Source of the DNA: JACRCG01 sp964524835
GTDB taxonomy: Bacteria; Desulfobacterota; Desulfuromonadia; Geobacterales; Pseudopelobacteraceae
DNA length: 64,000 nt
Reading direction: 5' to 3'
NCBI GenBank assembly: GCA_964524835.1
Contig: CAZGEG010000003.1
Coordinates: 1-64,000, forward strand
The position numbers and the translations under genes are program-made. The notes beneath the pieces are model-generated. The model searched no databases. It had not been told where the DNA came from and worked only from the letters and a program-made list of their open reading frames with translations. Every line of letters begins with the position of its first letter. The first letter of the stretch is position 1. Positions 63,949-64,000 of the stretch are shown here, piece by piece.

Positions 63949-64000
63949 TAAAACCGTTATTTTCCACATAACTTAGTGAATGAAATATGATCAGTTCTTC

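Overview
The window looks like chromosomal DNA of a Geobacteraceae-type metal-reducing deltaproteobacterium. The evidence is: very large multihaem c-type cytochromes with mixed CxxCH and CxxxxCH motifs, a porin-cytochrome operon behind a GEMM-I riboswitch of the kind known from Geobacter, a fused nifEN gene, sigma-54 promoters in front of nitrogen genes, and many PAS-histidine kinase-receiver hybrids. No tRNA, rRNA, CRISPR array or complete insertion sequence was seen.

Left part (1-16.2 kb). Three AT-richer accessory genes on the minus strand (a shortened DUF5677-like protein, a DUF2971 protein and a Mrr-like nuclease candidate) lie directly after a type II secretion operon, gspC-D-E-F. That operon stops at gspF with no pseudopilin genes in view. 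Next come dapF, a gamma-carbonic-anhydrase-like protein, a PhnP-like metallo-beta-lactamase-fold hydrolase, an unrecognised 612-residue protein, the anti-sigma-28 factor FlgM and a GAF/sigma-54 activator.

Electron-transfer operon (16.3-28.7 kb, minus strand). In order of transcription: a GEMM-I riboswitch that overlaps a terminator, an outer-membrane porin, a 5-haem lipoprotein, a 9-haem lipoprotein, an NHL beta-propeller/Ig-like protein ending in a dockerin, a lipoprotein that may be cohesin-like, and a 1910-residue cytochrome with about 36 CxxCH motifs. This reads as a trans-outer-membrane electron conduit whose surface parts may be held together by a cohesin-dockerin-like pair and switched on by 3',3'-cGAMP. 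I consider it the most interesting system here. Upstream of it are leuA, under a leucine T-box, and then a peroxiredoxin, a cardiolipin synthase and a Rieske protein.

Nitrogen region (33.5-49 kb and 60.8-64 kb). A sigma-54 promoter precedes an unrecognised exported protein, glnK, amtB and a small soluble kinase. A second minus-strand cluster carries two NifX/NafY-family proteins, a nif-type ferredoxin and DraT, behind its own sigma-54 promoter and a leader terminator. A fused nifEN has a third sigma-54 promoter and a leader hairpin. Three closely related hybrid histidine kinases surround nifEN. nifD and nifK lie at the right edge; nifH is expected just beyond it.

Between the two nif blocks (49-60.7 kb) are a possible 46-residue small protein, a rhomboid protease with a DUF2007-like N-terminus, rubrerythrin, a protein with a degenerate diadenylate-cyclase-like domain, a two-gene restriction-modification cassette and a large SNF2-family helicase. 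This section looks like accessory or defence DNA placed among nitrogen-fixation genes.
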